Source of the DNA: Solimonas sp. SE-A11
GTDB taxonomy: Bacteria; Pseudomonadota; Gammaproteobacteria; Nevskiales; Nevskiaceae
Direction of reading: 5' to 3'
DNA length: 64,000 nt
Assembly (NCBI RefSeq): GCF_030345715.1
Contig: NZ_JAUASX010000007.1
Span: 62,001 to 126,000, forward strand
Numbering within the stretch: the first letter of the stretch is position 1; each line of letters starts with the position of its first letter. The position numbers and the translations under genes are program-made. The notes below the pieces were generated by a model that was not told the DNA's origin, made no database searches, and worked only from the letters and a program-made list of their open reading frames with translations. Below, in pieces: positions 34,664-42,603 of the stretch.

Positions 34664-35491
34664 TTAAGCATTCTTGAGCCTCACGTAGAGCAGCGTGCCC
34701 GCCTTCTTCACCGCCGCGGTGATAGCAGCATCGAGGTCACTGCCGGTGGCTGCCGGCAGCTGGTCCACGGCGATGCCGTTGAACTTGCCATAGACCTTGC
34801 TCTGCGCCGCGGCCGGCACCTGGGTGCTGCTCATGGGCTTGACCTGGGTCACCTTGAGCTGGCGGTCGGTCACCATCAGCAGGAAGAACAGCTTGCCCTT
34901 GAACTCGGCGGGGAAGATCAGCGCCGTGCCGGCTGGGCGTTTGTCCTGCAGCGGCACGTAGATGGTGTTCTCGTCGGCCTTGCCCAGGACGGCGCCCATT
35001 GTCTTGGCACGGGCGATATCGGCGTCGGTCAGGATCGCGTCGCGCGGCAGGTACTCGCGCACGCCGGGGAATGCCGCCTGCACCTCGCGCGGGATCAGGC
35101 TGGCGGTGTCCAGCCAGTCACCCTTGCTGGCGGGCGTGGAGCTCTTGCTGCCGGGATTGGCGCGGGCCTGCGCCTCGGCACCGTTGGCCGCGCCGTCGCC
35201 GTCGGCATCCTTGCTGGCGATCTTGGCGAAGGACCCGGCACTCATGCCGGCGTCCTTGAACTCCTGTCCGTAGGCATTCAGCGGCGTGCCGCCGCCATCC
35301 TTGTGGCAGGCATTGCAGGAGGGCGCGTAGCCGTACTCGGCCTTGTACATCCGGGCGAAGGCGGGCTCGGCGCTTGCGGTGCAGCTCCACAGGAGCAGCG
35401 CCGCCGTGAGGCGTGAGGCGTGAGGCGTGAGGCGTTGAAAAGCCGTGCGCCGCCGCGGCGCTGCTTCTGTCTTCTTGCTGTTACGCCTCAC
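34664..35491 (-). CDS. Monoheme cytochrome c with FMN_bind-like C-terminal domain
   Basis: A 275-residue exported protein. The signal-like stretch is at 25-42 behind a long basic N-region, one heme-binding CNACH at 59-63, an EF-hand-like loop DADGDGAANGAE at 95-106, and a C-terminal domain at about 140-275. That last part follows the FMN_bind fold order: GTALIFPAEFKGKLFFLLMV strand pair, then DQLPAAT (243-249), aligned to the flavinylation signature DxxSGAT of NqrC/RnfG, where a threonine carries FMN via ApbE. The Ser-Gly pair is replaced by Pro-Ala. Heme and flavin in one chain implies periplasmic electron transfer. The GTG start lies in a GTGAGGC repeat region; the N-terminus is therefore uncertain. 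Confidence 0.7.
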   Translation of the reverse strand: MRRNSKKTEAAPRRRTAFQRLTPHASRLTAALLLWSCTASAEPAFARMYKAEYGYAPSCNACHKDGGGTPLNAYGQEFKDAGMSAGSFAKIASKDADGDGAANGAEAQARANPGSKSSTPASKGDWLDTASLIPREVQAAFPGVREYLPRDAILTDADIARAKTMGAVLGKADENTIYVPLQDKRPAGTALIFPAEFKGKLFFLLMVTDRQLKVTQVKPMSSTQVPAAAQSKVYGKFNGIAVDQLPAATGSDLDAAITAAVKKAGTLLYVRLKNA

Positions 35492-35506
35492 GCCTCACCC
35501 CTCACG
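35405..35506. repeat. Heptamer repeat CGTGAGG and inverse copies
   Basis: Four perfect tandem CGTGAGG heptamers (35405-35432), then an inverse CGCCTCA-type run (35483-35506). The first set codes part of the N-terminus of the cytochrome c (LTPHASRLT) and the second holds its GTG start region. The element seems to have been absorbed into the coding sequence. Confidence 0.6.
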
Positions 35507-35511
35507 TTTTT

Positions 35512-37233
35512 CTAGAAGTCGAACAGCCCCGGAACCGTGTCGCGCATGCGCTCCATCAGCTTCGGATCCTTCTTCAGCGCATCCTCCATCGCGGCGCGCT
35601 GCGGCGAGTCCGCAGGCGGCATCAGGGTATGCGCCTTGTCGCTGCCGCGGTAGCGCTCCCAGTCGAGCACGTCGCGGATCTTGGGCGTGGCCTTGACCTG
35701 GGCCAGCACCTCGGCCTCGTTGCGCCCGCCCATGAAGTCCAGGCGCTTGGCCGGGTTACCGCGGTGGCAGCTGAAACAGTATTCCTCGAAGGGATGCAGC
35801 GGCGAGCCGGCGGACAGTTCCAGCGGCGGACCGCCGCTGGCCTGGGGCGGCGACATCTCAGCCGTATCCAGGCAGCAGTAGGCCGGCAGGGTCTTCTCGC
35901 CCAGGGCGCCGAGCAGGGCCTGCATGAGCTTCACCCGCGAGACGGGCGCGGCACGGAACAGCATCGGGTCGAGCCGGTCCACCGCCGCCTCCAACCGCTC
36001 GGGGCCGATGCCCCCGGCCTGCTCCAGCCGCGCGCGGTCGCCGTCGCTGAACAGCGCGGCCAGGCCGTAGACGCCATCGATGTCACCAGCGGTCAGCTTG
36101 CGCTTGGGTGGGCGCGGTGTCAGCGGGTCCAATACCGCCGGCAGCTTCGGCAGCTGGTCGAAGGCCACCAGGTCCTCGTTGTTGCGGGCACCCTCGCCCG
36201 GCTGTGGTGCCGGCGTGAACAGTGCGCGGATGCGGTTGCGCAGGCCGCGCTGCCCGGCCAGCGGATCGCGGTTGCGCAGGTCCGACTCCGGCACGGCGAT
36301 GCCCTCCGGCGGCCAGGACGCGGCCTGCATCTGCCGCAGCCGCGCGGCATCGACGGACTGGGCGTCGAAATTGCCGGGGTCGGAGAGATAGCGCAGTGCC
36401 AGCTTCAGCATCAGGCGGCGGCAATCCGCTCCCTCCGCGCCGCAGGCATCGATCCACAGCTGCTGCGTCACCGCAACGAAGGTGCCGGTGTCGGTCAACT
36501 CGTCGAAACGCTCCGGCGAAGCCAGCGGCTGCTCCAGCGGCATGCCGAGGTAGGGCTCGTTGCCACGCGCGGCGGCGATCATCGCGGCGATCTCGGGCTG
36601 CCCGTTGGTCTCGGCCCAGGGGCGCTGCGGGAAGATCGGCGTGCCGCCCTGATGGCAAGTAGTGCAGACCGCGCGGCGCGCGTAGACGATGCGACGCGCA
36701 CCGGTGGCGGAGTAGTCCTGCACCAGCTGGAACTCGAAGCGGCCAGCGGCCTCGTTGTAGCTCAGCACCTCGATCTCGTTGGCATCTTCCACGAAGCCGA
36801 GGAACAACTGGCCACGCGGCGCCAGGCCCAGCGAGGCCGGCGTGCCCGGCGCCTGGAAATCCGCCGCCACCAGCACGCGTGGATGATGAAAGTCCGCCTG
36901 CGCCTTCAACAGCGAACGCCCTTGCGGGATCATCAGCGTCACCGGCATGCGGCCTTCCGGATCCTGCTTCTTCAGCATCTCCACCAGCTTCTCGAAGGGA
37001 TACGGCAGGCCGTCGTTCTGCGCCACCAGGTGATCGAACAGCGAGCGCGTGCCGGCCGGCGGCAGATCCTCGGTGGCGATCAGCCTCGCGCTCAGGCGCG
37101 GCGCGGCATGCACCGGCTCCTGCGTGCTGCGCTGGACGATATCCGGCCCGCGCGGCCCCGACTCGGGCCGCAGCCAGAGCCAGGCGGCAATGCCCAGGCC
37201 GGCAAGCAACAGCAGGACGAAGAGGCGCTTCAT
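35512..37233 (-). CDS. Membrane-anchored diheme c-type cytochrome
   Basis: A 573-residue protein with an N-terminal transmembrane anchor (2-20), then a periplasmic domain carrying heme sites CTTCH at 190-194 and CFSCH at 486-490. The MPP in HTLMPPADSP (near 538) may give an axial methionine for the second heme. The 300-residue spacing of the hemes and the long N-terminal domain are unlike simple cytochromes and resemble diheme peroxidase/MauG-like architectures only loosely. The ATG overlaps the stop of the upstream membrane gene (ATGA), so these are co-translated. Confidence 0.78.
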   Translation of the reverse strand: MKRLFVLLLLAGLGIAAWLWLRPESGPRGPDIVQRSTQEPVHAAPRLSARLIATEDLPPAGTRSLFDHLVAQNDGLPYPFEKLVEMLKKQDPEGRMPVTLMIPQGRSLLKAQADFHHPRVLVAADFQAPGTPASLGLAPRGQLFLGFVEDANEIEVLSYNEAAGRFEFQLVQDYSATGARRIVYARRAVCTTCHQGGTPIFPQRPWAETNGQPEIAAMIAAARGNEPYLGMPLEQPLASPERFDELTDTGTFVAVTQQLWIDACGAEGADCRRLMLKLALRYLSDPGNFDAQSVDAARLRQMQAASWPPEGIAVPESDLRNRDPLAGQRGLRNRIRALFTPAPQPGEGARNNEDLVAFDQLPKLPAVLDPLTPRPPKRKLTAGDIDGVYGLAALFSDGDRARLEQAGGIGPERLEAAVDRLDPMLFRAAPVSRVKLMQALLGALGEKTLPAYCCLDTAEMSPPQASGGPPLELSAGSPLHPFEEYCFSCHRGNPAKRLDFMGGRNEAEVLAQVKATPKIRDVLDWERYRGSDKAHTLMPPADSPQRAAMEDALKKDPKLMERMRDTVPGLFDF

Positions 37234-37877
37234 GCCGGCGCGGCTCCGCGCTCGGCCCAGCCCGCGGCGACGGCAAAGACCAGGTAGCCGCCCAGCGCCA
37301 TCGCGGCCACGCCGCGGGCGTCATTCATCAGCCACGGCCCCAGTGTATGACCGGCCTGCACCAGCGCCAGCACCGCGCCGAGCGTCCAGGCACGCCGCGC
37401 ATGCTGCGGCAGCGCGCGCACGTAGAGCAGGATGGCGCCGGCCAGCAGGCCCAGTTCCAGCGCCAGCTCGGGCAGCGGGTAATTCCAGAGGCCCAGGCCC
37501 TGCTTGTGCTGGTCCCCATACAGCGGTAGGTCCGGGGCGTGGACCAGCAGGTCGAGGAACCAGTGGGAGGCCACGGCCGCCGCCACCGCCAGCGCCGCCG
37601 CGCGGCCGTCGCCACGGCGCCAGGCGAGATATGCCAGCCCCAGCGCGGTCGCCCAGATCGCGGTGGCCAGCAGGCTGTGGGTGTAGGGCATGTAGTAGAG
37701 TTCCACCGGGAAGGCCGCGGTGAAGCCCGGCACCACCCGTGCCTTCTCGATGCCCGCCATCACCAGCAGCGCCCAGCCGATGTCCACCGCCTGCACGGCG
37801 AGGAACATCGCCCACAGCGGCACCCTCGGCTGCGAGGCCTTGAGCGCGAAGGCGGCGCTGTAGTGGCCGACGAACAT
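37230..37877 (-). CDS. DUF457/YdjM-like membrane protein
   Basis: A 215-residue protein with about five hydrophobic helices. MFVGHYSAAFALKA at the N-terminus, MPYTHSLLATA (near 63) and SHWFLDLLVHAPDLPLY (near 104) resemble the LexA-binding/metal-dependent hydrolase-like DUF457 membrane family, whose histidine and aspartate residues suggest metal binding. Function unknown. It is sandwiched between two cytochrome genes, four-base overlap downstream and six bases upstream, so it is an integral part of the operon. Confidence 0.72.
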   Translation of the reverse strand: MFVGHYSAAFALKASQPRVPLWAMFLAVQAVDIGWALLVMAGIEKARVVPGFTAAFPVELYYMPYTHSLLATAIWATALGLAYLAWRRGDGRAAALAVAAAVASHWFLDLLVHAPDLPLYGDQHKQGLGLWNYPLPELALELGLLAGAILLYVRALPQHARRAWTLGAVLALVQAGHTLGPWLMNDARGVAAMALGGYLVFAVAAGWAERGAAPA

Positions 37878-37883
37878 GGCCGG

Positions 37884-40301
37884 CTACATCAGCTTGAGGA
37901 ATTCGCGCAGCGCCAGCTTGTCGTCCTTCGACAGCGACACGCCGAACTGGTGACCCTTGTTCTCCACCAGGTCATCGCACTTCATGAAAAGCGGCGAATG
38001 CGGATCGGACGAGGTGAAGGCCGCGACCGGCGTGCCCTTCTTCACCGGCAGGCGGATCGGCCCCTGCTGGTCTTCGCGCGGCGCCAGCTTGATGTCGCGG
38101 TCGGTGACGCTGATCTTCTGCGGGCGGTGCGGCGTGACCTTGGGATTGTCCGAGGTCAGCAGCTCGTCGAAGGCCATCTCGAACTGCTTCACGCGGCCGC
38201 GCACGGTGTAGTCGATGCTGCCGTCCTTCAGGTGCGTCAGCTCGCCGACCGCGTTGTTGTGCAGGAAGGGCGCGGTGGCCCAGGCCGACAGCAGCGAGAA
38301 GTTGCGCAGGTAGCCGCTGCCGCCCTCGATCTTCTTCTCGCCCAGCACGCGGCCGCCCAGGCCCGGCACCATGCGGTTGAGCACCTGCGGCACCGAGCCC
38401 GGCGACGGCCGCGCGCGATAGTCCTCGGAGGCAAACTGCTCCCAGATGTGGCCGGCGCTGTGATTGTCGTGCATGGCGCGGCACATGTTGGTGCCGATGA
38501 TGTTGAACGGCACCGGCTCGTCGTTGGCCAGCCAGTCCTGCCCGAGGAAGTCCTTGCCGACGAACTGGCGCGGCCGCAGCTTGCCGCTCTGCGGATCCTT
38601 GGCCAGGTACTTGGCCTGGAATGCCGGCGAGTCGCGCTCGGCCTGGGTAAACTCGTGCTGCCAGTAGTCCTCGGCGCCAAAGACATGGCCCTCGTAGTAG
38701 CGCTCCAGCGCGGCCTTGTCGGCGCGCACGTTGTCCGGCGCGAACTTGGAGCTGTGGCAGCCGGCGCACTCGCGCGCAAAGACCTTGCGCCCCTGCGGCA
38801 CCTTGGCCAGGTCGATGAAGGCCGAGCCCGGCGTGCCGTCCACGTCCCTGGCCTTCAGCAGGTAGGTGGGGCCGCCGGTCATCAGGAAGGAGGCCAGCTC
38901 CGGCATCTTGGCGTCGGCATAGTTCCAGGCCTCGCAGTCCTTGGCGCACTGCGCGATGTCGAAGGGCTGCTGGTGCGACTTGTCGCCGAAGAACGTGCCC
39001 GGCTTGGGGAACTTGGGTGTCCAGCATTCCTCGGTGCACATGCCGATGTTGACGTACACGCGGATCAGCGCGAGATGTTCTCCGACGCTGTCCTCACCGC
39101 CCTTAAGCACGTGGCGCGTGCGCGCCTTGGTGATCTTGCCGGTGACGGGGTCCTTCATGCTCTCCTCGAACAGACGCTTGTTCGAGAAGTCCATGATGTT
39201 GTTCTGCGTGCCCGGGTTGTGCTGGAAGTCGGTGGCCACCAGCGAAGTGTCGATGGTGCCCACGCGATGGCCTACGCCCAGCACCTGGCGCGACAGCGAA
39301 TCCTCCGGCGTACCCATCACGTACTGCATCGGCTGCATGGTGTACTGGTTGCCGATGGTGGCGTGGATGTTCTCCCACTTCGGCTGGTTGGGGTCCTTCG
39401 GCGGGTTGGTGGGGTCGAAAGCCACGTGGCACTGCACGCAGGGGCCACCCAGCACGTAGCGCAGGTTCTTCTGCAGCTCGTCCTTGCGGTAGGGCGAGGT
39501 GGCCGGGTCGAACGTCACCTTGCCGGAGGCATCCTTGGTCACGTCCTGGTGGTACTTGCGGTAGCCCAGCACGCCGGAGCTGTGCGCGTCCGGGCAGCGG
39601 TCGTACCAGTTCGTGCTGGCATCGCCTTCCGTGCAGTCCGGGTCGTTGATCATTCCCCACTTGGTGAAGCGGTGCTTGCGCTCGCGCGTGTCGAGCCAGG
39701 GATACCAGACGTTGTCCTTGCCCACCGTGCGCGTCGTGTGCAGGTACTCCTCGTCCTGGTTGCCGAAGCTGCCCTTGAACCAGACATCGCGGCCGCGGCG
39801 GACCTGCTCACGCGCCAGTCGGGCGGCGGCGGGGTTGGTCTTGGCCAGGTCCTTGAACAGCTGGTTGACGTAGCGGCAGGACTCGGCGTCGTAGCCGGTG
39901 GGCTGCGGCTGGTCGCAGGGCGGCGGCGGCGCCTGCGGGATCGGCACGATGTCCCAGGTGATGGGCCCCTGGAACGGCGGGTAGCGCGGCGGCGAGCTGC
40001 CGTCGCGCCAGACCTTGCGGGCGGCCAGGGTGTCGTAGAAGTGCGCGTCGTACCAGGCGCGGTCCTTCTGCACCTTGGGCGAGCCATGCCAGGTGCCGGT
40101 CGTAAGGTTCAGGCGGACCAGGTCGTCCAGCGAGATCGAGCGATAGGTGGCGGTGTACGGCGCATCGGGCACCGGGTATAGGCCGGCGCCGCCGGGCACG
40201 GCGTAGGGCGCCGGGGCGGCAGCCGCGGGCTGCGCGGCCGGTGTCGCGGCCAGCGCCGCCGGTGAAGACAGCAACAGCGCCCACAGCAGCCGCTTGACCA
40301 T
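37884..40301 (-). CDS. Large exported diheme c-type cytochrome
   Basis: First gene of the operon, 805 residues. Signal peptide (1-19), Ala/Pro-rich start, heme sites CVQCH at 288-292 and CAGCH at 512-516. The region after the second heme (TNMCRAMHDNHSAGHIWEQF; GSGYLRNFSLLSAWATAPFLHNN) recalls the diheme cytochrome c peroxidase/RoxA superfamily, where such residues lie near the active heme. Four extra cysteine pairs (CPD, MCTEEC, QCAKDC) may be disulfides. Size and spacing are near those of rubber oxygenase-like proteins, but I cannot confirm kinship. Substrate unknown. Confidence 0.75.
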   Translation of the reverse strand: MVKRLLWALLLSSPAALAATPAAQPAAAAPAPYAVPGGAGLYPVPDAPYTATYRSISLDDLVRLNLTTGTWHGSPKVQKDRAWYDAHFYDTLAARKVWRDGSSPPRYPPFQGPITWDIVPIPQAPPPPCDQPQPTGYDAESCRYVNQLFKDLAKTNPAAARLAREQVRRGRDVWFKGSFGNQDEEYLHTTRTVGKDNVWYPWLDTRERKHRFTKWGMINDPDCTEGDASTNWYDRCPDAHSSGVLGYRKYHQDVTKDASGKVTFDPATSPYRKDELQKNLRYVLGGPCVQCHVAFDPTNPPKDPNQPKWENIHATIGNQYTMQPMQYVMGTPEDSLSRQVLGVGHRVGTIDTSLVATDFQHNPGTQNNIMDFSNKRLFEESMKDPVTGKITKARTRHVLKGGEDSVGEHLALIRVYVNIGMCTEECWTPKFPKPGTFFGDKSHQQPFDIAQCAKDCEAWNYADAKMPELASFLMTGGPTYLLKARDVDGTPGSAFIDLAKVPQGRKVFARECAGCHSSKFAPDNVRADKAALERYYEGHVFGAEDYWQHEFTQAERDSPAFQAKYLAKDPQSGKLRPRQFVGKDFLGQDWLANDEPVPFNIIGTNMCRAMHDNHSAGHIWEQFASEDYRARPSPGSVPQVLNRMVPGLGGRVLGEKKIEGGSGYLRNFSLLSAWATAPFLHNNAVGELTHLKDGSIDYTVRGRVKQFEMAFDELLTSDNPKVTPHRPQKISVTDRDIKLAPREDQQGPIRLPVKKGTPVAAFTSSDPHSPLFMKCDDLVENKGHQFGVSLSKDDKLALREFLKLM

Positions 40302-40382
40302 GCCCTATCCCCTCGTCTCTCGCTGTATCGTGTGCTGGGGCCGGACGGCCCTGGCCCGCCTCGTGTCGGGCGGTGTCGGGCC

Positions 40383-40412
40383 AGTCTAGGGACCGGCCAC
40401 GGGGGGAAGCAA
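40383..40412 (-). promoter_or_regulatory. Sigma-70-like promoter of cytochrome operon
   Basis: On the minus strand TTGCTT (40407-40412), 18 bases, then TAGACT (40383-40388), about 80 bases before the first start codon. No operator palindrome was seen. Confidence 0.45.
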
Positions 40413-40426
40413 GCGGAGCGGAAGGC

Positions 40427-40897
40427 CTACTGGTCGGTCGGCGGAGCGACCGAGGGCGAAATCGTGCGCAGCGGCATCAGCGGCAGCTCCAGCCGAGGCA
40501 GCAGGCGCTCGATCTGGGCCAGGGCCTCGCCCTCCGAATACGGCACGGCCGGGTGCTTGCCCCAGACCGGCGAGGGCCAGGCGGCGTCGCTGGTGAAGCG
40601 CACGATATGGTGCAGATGCAGCTGCGACACCATGTTGCCCAGGGCGGCGATGTTCAGCTTGTCGCCCTTGTAGGCCTGGGCCAGGGCACGGCTCAGGATC
40701 ATCGACTCCCGGAACAGCTGGGTCTGGTCCGCCGCGTCCAGCTCGTGGATCTCGCGGATGTCTGCGCGCCGGGGCACCAGGATGTACCAGGGGTACTGGC
40801 TGTCGTTCATCAGCAGCAGGCGGGACAGCGGCCAGTCGCCCGCCACGATGCAGTCGGCGTTGAGGCGGGGGTGCAGGGCAAAAGAGACAGAAGTCAT
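40427..40897 (-). CDS. HIT-family nucleotide-binding protein
   Basis: A 156-residue HIT-domain protein. The ATG at 40897 gives the MTSVSFALHPRL start. Motifs: NDSQYPWYILVPRR near residue 31 and the histidine triad region SQLHLHHIVRF near 92, a variant of HxHxHxx seen in a bacterial subgroup. HIT proteins hydrolyse nucleoside phosphoramidates or dinucleotides; the substrate of this group is not fixed. Divergent from an oxidoreductase gene, upstream of the cytochrome operon promoter on the same strand. Confidence 0.85.
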   Translation of the reverse strand: MTSVSFALHPRLNADCIVAGDWPLSRLLLMNDSQYPWYILVPRRADIREIHELDAADQTQLFRESMILSRALAQAYKGDKLNIAALGNMVSQLHLHHIVRFTSDAAWPSPVWGKHPAVPYSEGEALAQIERLLPRLELPLMPLRTISPSVAPPTDQ

Positions 40898-40995
40898 GGG
40901 CCATCCTTGGCAACGGCAAGCTTTGACCAGCGACCGTTGCCGCAGTTTCAACTGCCGGCGGGTACACTTCCGGCCATTGATTCGAGGATAGCACC

Positions 40996-41646
40996 GTGAA
41001 CGAGTCCAAGACCGCCCTGCTCGCCGGGGCTACCGGCGCCATCGGCCAGCAGCTGCTGCCGCTGCTGTTGGCCTCCCCCGACTACGGCCGGGTCAAGGTC
41101 ATCGGCCGCCGCCCGCCGGCCCAGGCCCACGCCAAGCTCGAGGCCGTCATCAGCGACTTCAGCGACCTGAAGGCCCTCGGCAGTCAGCTGGCCGCGGACG
41201 ATGTCTACTGCTGCCTGGGCACCACCCAGGGCAAGTCCGGCCGGGCCGGCCTGGAGCAGGTGGACCATGACTACGTCGTGGCCCTGGCCGCCGCCGCCCT
41301 GGCCCAGGGCGCCCGTCAGTTCCTGGTAGTGTCCGCCATCGGCGCCTCGTCGCATTCCCCCTCGTTCTATTCCCGCGTGAAAGGCCGCATGGAAGAGGAC
41401 GTGGCCGCGCTGGGCTACCCGTCCCTGCGCATCGTGCAGCCCTCGCTGCTGCTGGGCCCGCGCGAGGAGCACCGCCCCGGAGAGGCCTTCGCGCAGAAGC
41501 TCAGCCCCCTGCTCTCGCCGCTGCTGGCCGGCCCGCTGGCCAAGTACCGCCCGATCAGCACCCAGGCCGTGGCCGCGGCGCTGCTGACGCTGTCGCGGCG
41601 GCCGTACCAGGGGACGCGGGTGCATACGCTGCCGTTACGGGGGTAG
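40996..41646 (+). CDS. NAD(P)-binding atypical SDR (TIP30-like)
   Basis: A 216-residue Rossmann protein with GATGAIGQ (residues 11-18) for dinucleotide binding, DDVYCCLGTTQGKSG (near 68), and VSAIGASSHSPSFYSRVKGRMEE (near 113) carrying a Tyr-x3-Lys-like YSRVKG. These are features of the HTATIP2/TIP30-like atypical SDR group. Start GTG. Substrate unknown. Confidence 0.82.
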   Translation: MNESKTALLAGATGAIGQQLLPLLLASPDYGRVKVIGRRPPAQAHAKLEAVISDFSDLKALGSQLAADDVYCCLGTTQGKSGRAGLEQVDHDYVVALAAAALAQGARQFLVVSAIGASSHSPSFYSRVKGRMEEDVAALGYPSLRIVQPSLLLGPREEHRPGEAFAQKLSPLLSPLLAGPLAKYRPISTQAVAAALLTLSRRPYQGTRVHTLPLRG

Positions 41647-41651
41647 CCCCG

Positions 41652-42125
41652 ATGTTCATCCTCGCGGCGCAGCGAGATGATGACCATGTCGGGGCATTTC
41701 ACAGGTATCGGACTTACCTGGAAGAGAATCGGACTCGCTTTCCGAAATGCGCCCATGCCCTGGCGATCTCGGCCTGGTACTTCGACTTTCAGCGGCACGA
41801 CTGCCCGCATGACGCCTGGCTGGAATGGATACGGATCGAAGAGGCCTCCTCCGGGCAGCGCCATGAAATCCGAAGCTCGGCCATCACCATAAGGCTGCTC
41901 GGCGCTTACCACGATGGGAACATCGAGCTTCATTACCCGCGTGTTTTCGAGTACCAGTTCGACTCGCCGGGGATCGAGGGAGGCCATCGGAACTGGCGCT
42001 ATGACGAATTGCGCGTGGACACCCAGGGGCGTTTGATCCATGAGATCGAGTGGTGTGGCGCCCGTACGGCCGCCACATGGCGAATCGTGGCCTCGGATGT
42101 CGAGTTTCGCTGGATGCCTTGCTAG
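41652..42125 (+). CDS. Hypothetical protein
   Basis: A 157-residue cytoplasmic-looking protein with no signal or membrane segment. It is rich in aromatic residues and histidines (WYFDFQRHDCPHDAW, RLLGAYHDGNIELHYPRVF, HEIEWCGARTAATW) and looks like a beta-sandwich. No family is recognised. It starts five bases after the upstream stop, and its stop lies just before a REPIN. Confidence 0.6.
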   Translation: MFILAAQRDDDHVGAFHRYRTYLEENRTRFPKCAHALAISAWYFDFQRHDCPHDAWLEWIRIEEASSGQRHEIRSSAITIRLLGAYHDGNIELHYPRVFEYQFDSPGIEGGHRNWRYDELRVDTQGRLIHEIEWCGARTAATWRIVASDVEFRWMPC

Positions 42126-42129
42126 CTAC

Positions 42130-42208
42130 GTAGGGCGGGAAAGCGCAGCGCATCCCGCCTTCCGCATTGCCACCAGAAGGCGGGATGCGCTGCGCTTTCC
42201 CGCCCTAC
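42130..42208. repeat. REPIN: inverted REP pair
   Basis: Two 31-base REPs in perfect inverse orientation (42130-42160 and 42178-42208) separated by 17 bases. Each starts with GTAG and carries a GGCGGGA/TCCCGCC hairpin. It differs by one base from the REPs flanking the RAYT gene at 21.6-22.2 kb, so it is a likely non-autonomous substrate of that transposase. Confidence 0.9.
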
Positions 42209-42594
42209 TGTGAAGGCTGGAAAATACATCGCCCGTAATACTGCGAGGGCACCAACTCTCCAGCCAGTATCGTATTTCTGCTGTGAACAGATTCACCATT
42301 GGCCGCGATAGCCGTGGACATAATGTTTCCGGCGCCAGTCACCTCGACGAAGCTAACTCCGTCGTTCGCCTCACTCCCGAAGGCAAGAACTTCGCTGCTC
42401 CCGCTGTTTCCTATGAGCGTGGCCTTGCCGGCCGAATCGACGACAAAGATCAAAGCGAAGGCTGGCTTCGCTTTGTGTATAGATTCACCATCAGAGAAGT
42501 GCTCATAGTTGCATCGATAAGTGGACGTCCCACCTACAGCCCACGTCGGTGAGACGAAAAGCATCCAAAAAATGGCCACGAGCGCCTTCTGCAT
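42205..42594 (-). CDS. Small exported protein, unknown
   Basis: A 129-residue protein with a signal peptide (1-19, ending TWAVGG). The mature part is beta-rich with two cysteines (TYRCNYEHF and YYGRCIFQPS), probably disulfide-linked. No family is recognised. The TAG stop codon is the complement of the GTAG head of the REPIN (42205-42207), so the REPIN trims or defines the C-terminus. Confidence 0.65.
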   Translation of the reverse strand: MQKALVAIFWMLFVSPTWAVGGTSTYRCNYEHFSDGESIHKAKPAFALIFVVDSAGKATLIGNSGSSEVLAFGSEANDGVSFVEVTGAGNIMSTAIAANGESVHSRNTILAGELVPSQYYGRCIFQPSQ

Positions 42595-42603
42595 ATTTCC
42601 TCT

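Noticed and set aside
37539-40181. 880-codon plus-strand open frame
   Set aside because: Lies wholly antisense to the diheme cytochrome and DUF457 genes; composition is low-complexity (Val/Arg/His/Gly) and it has no heme or membrane signature.
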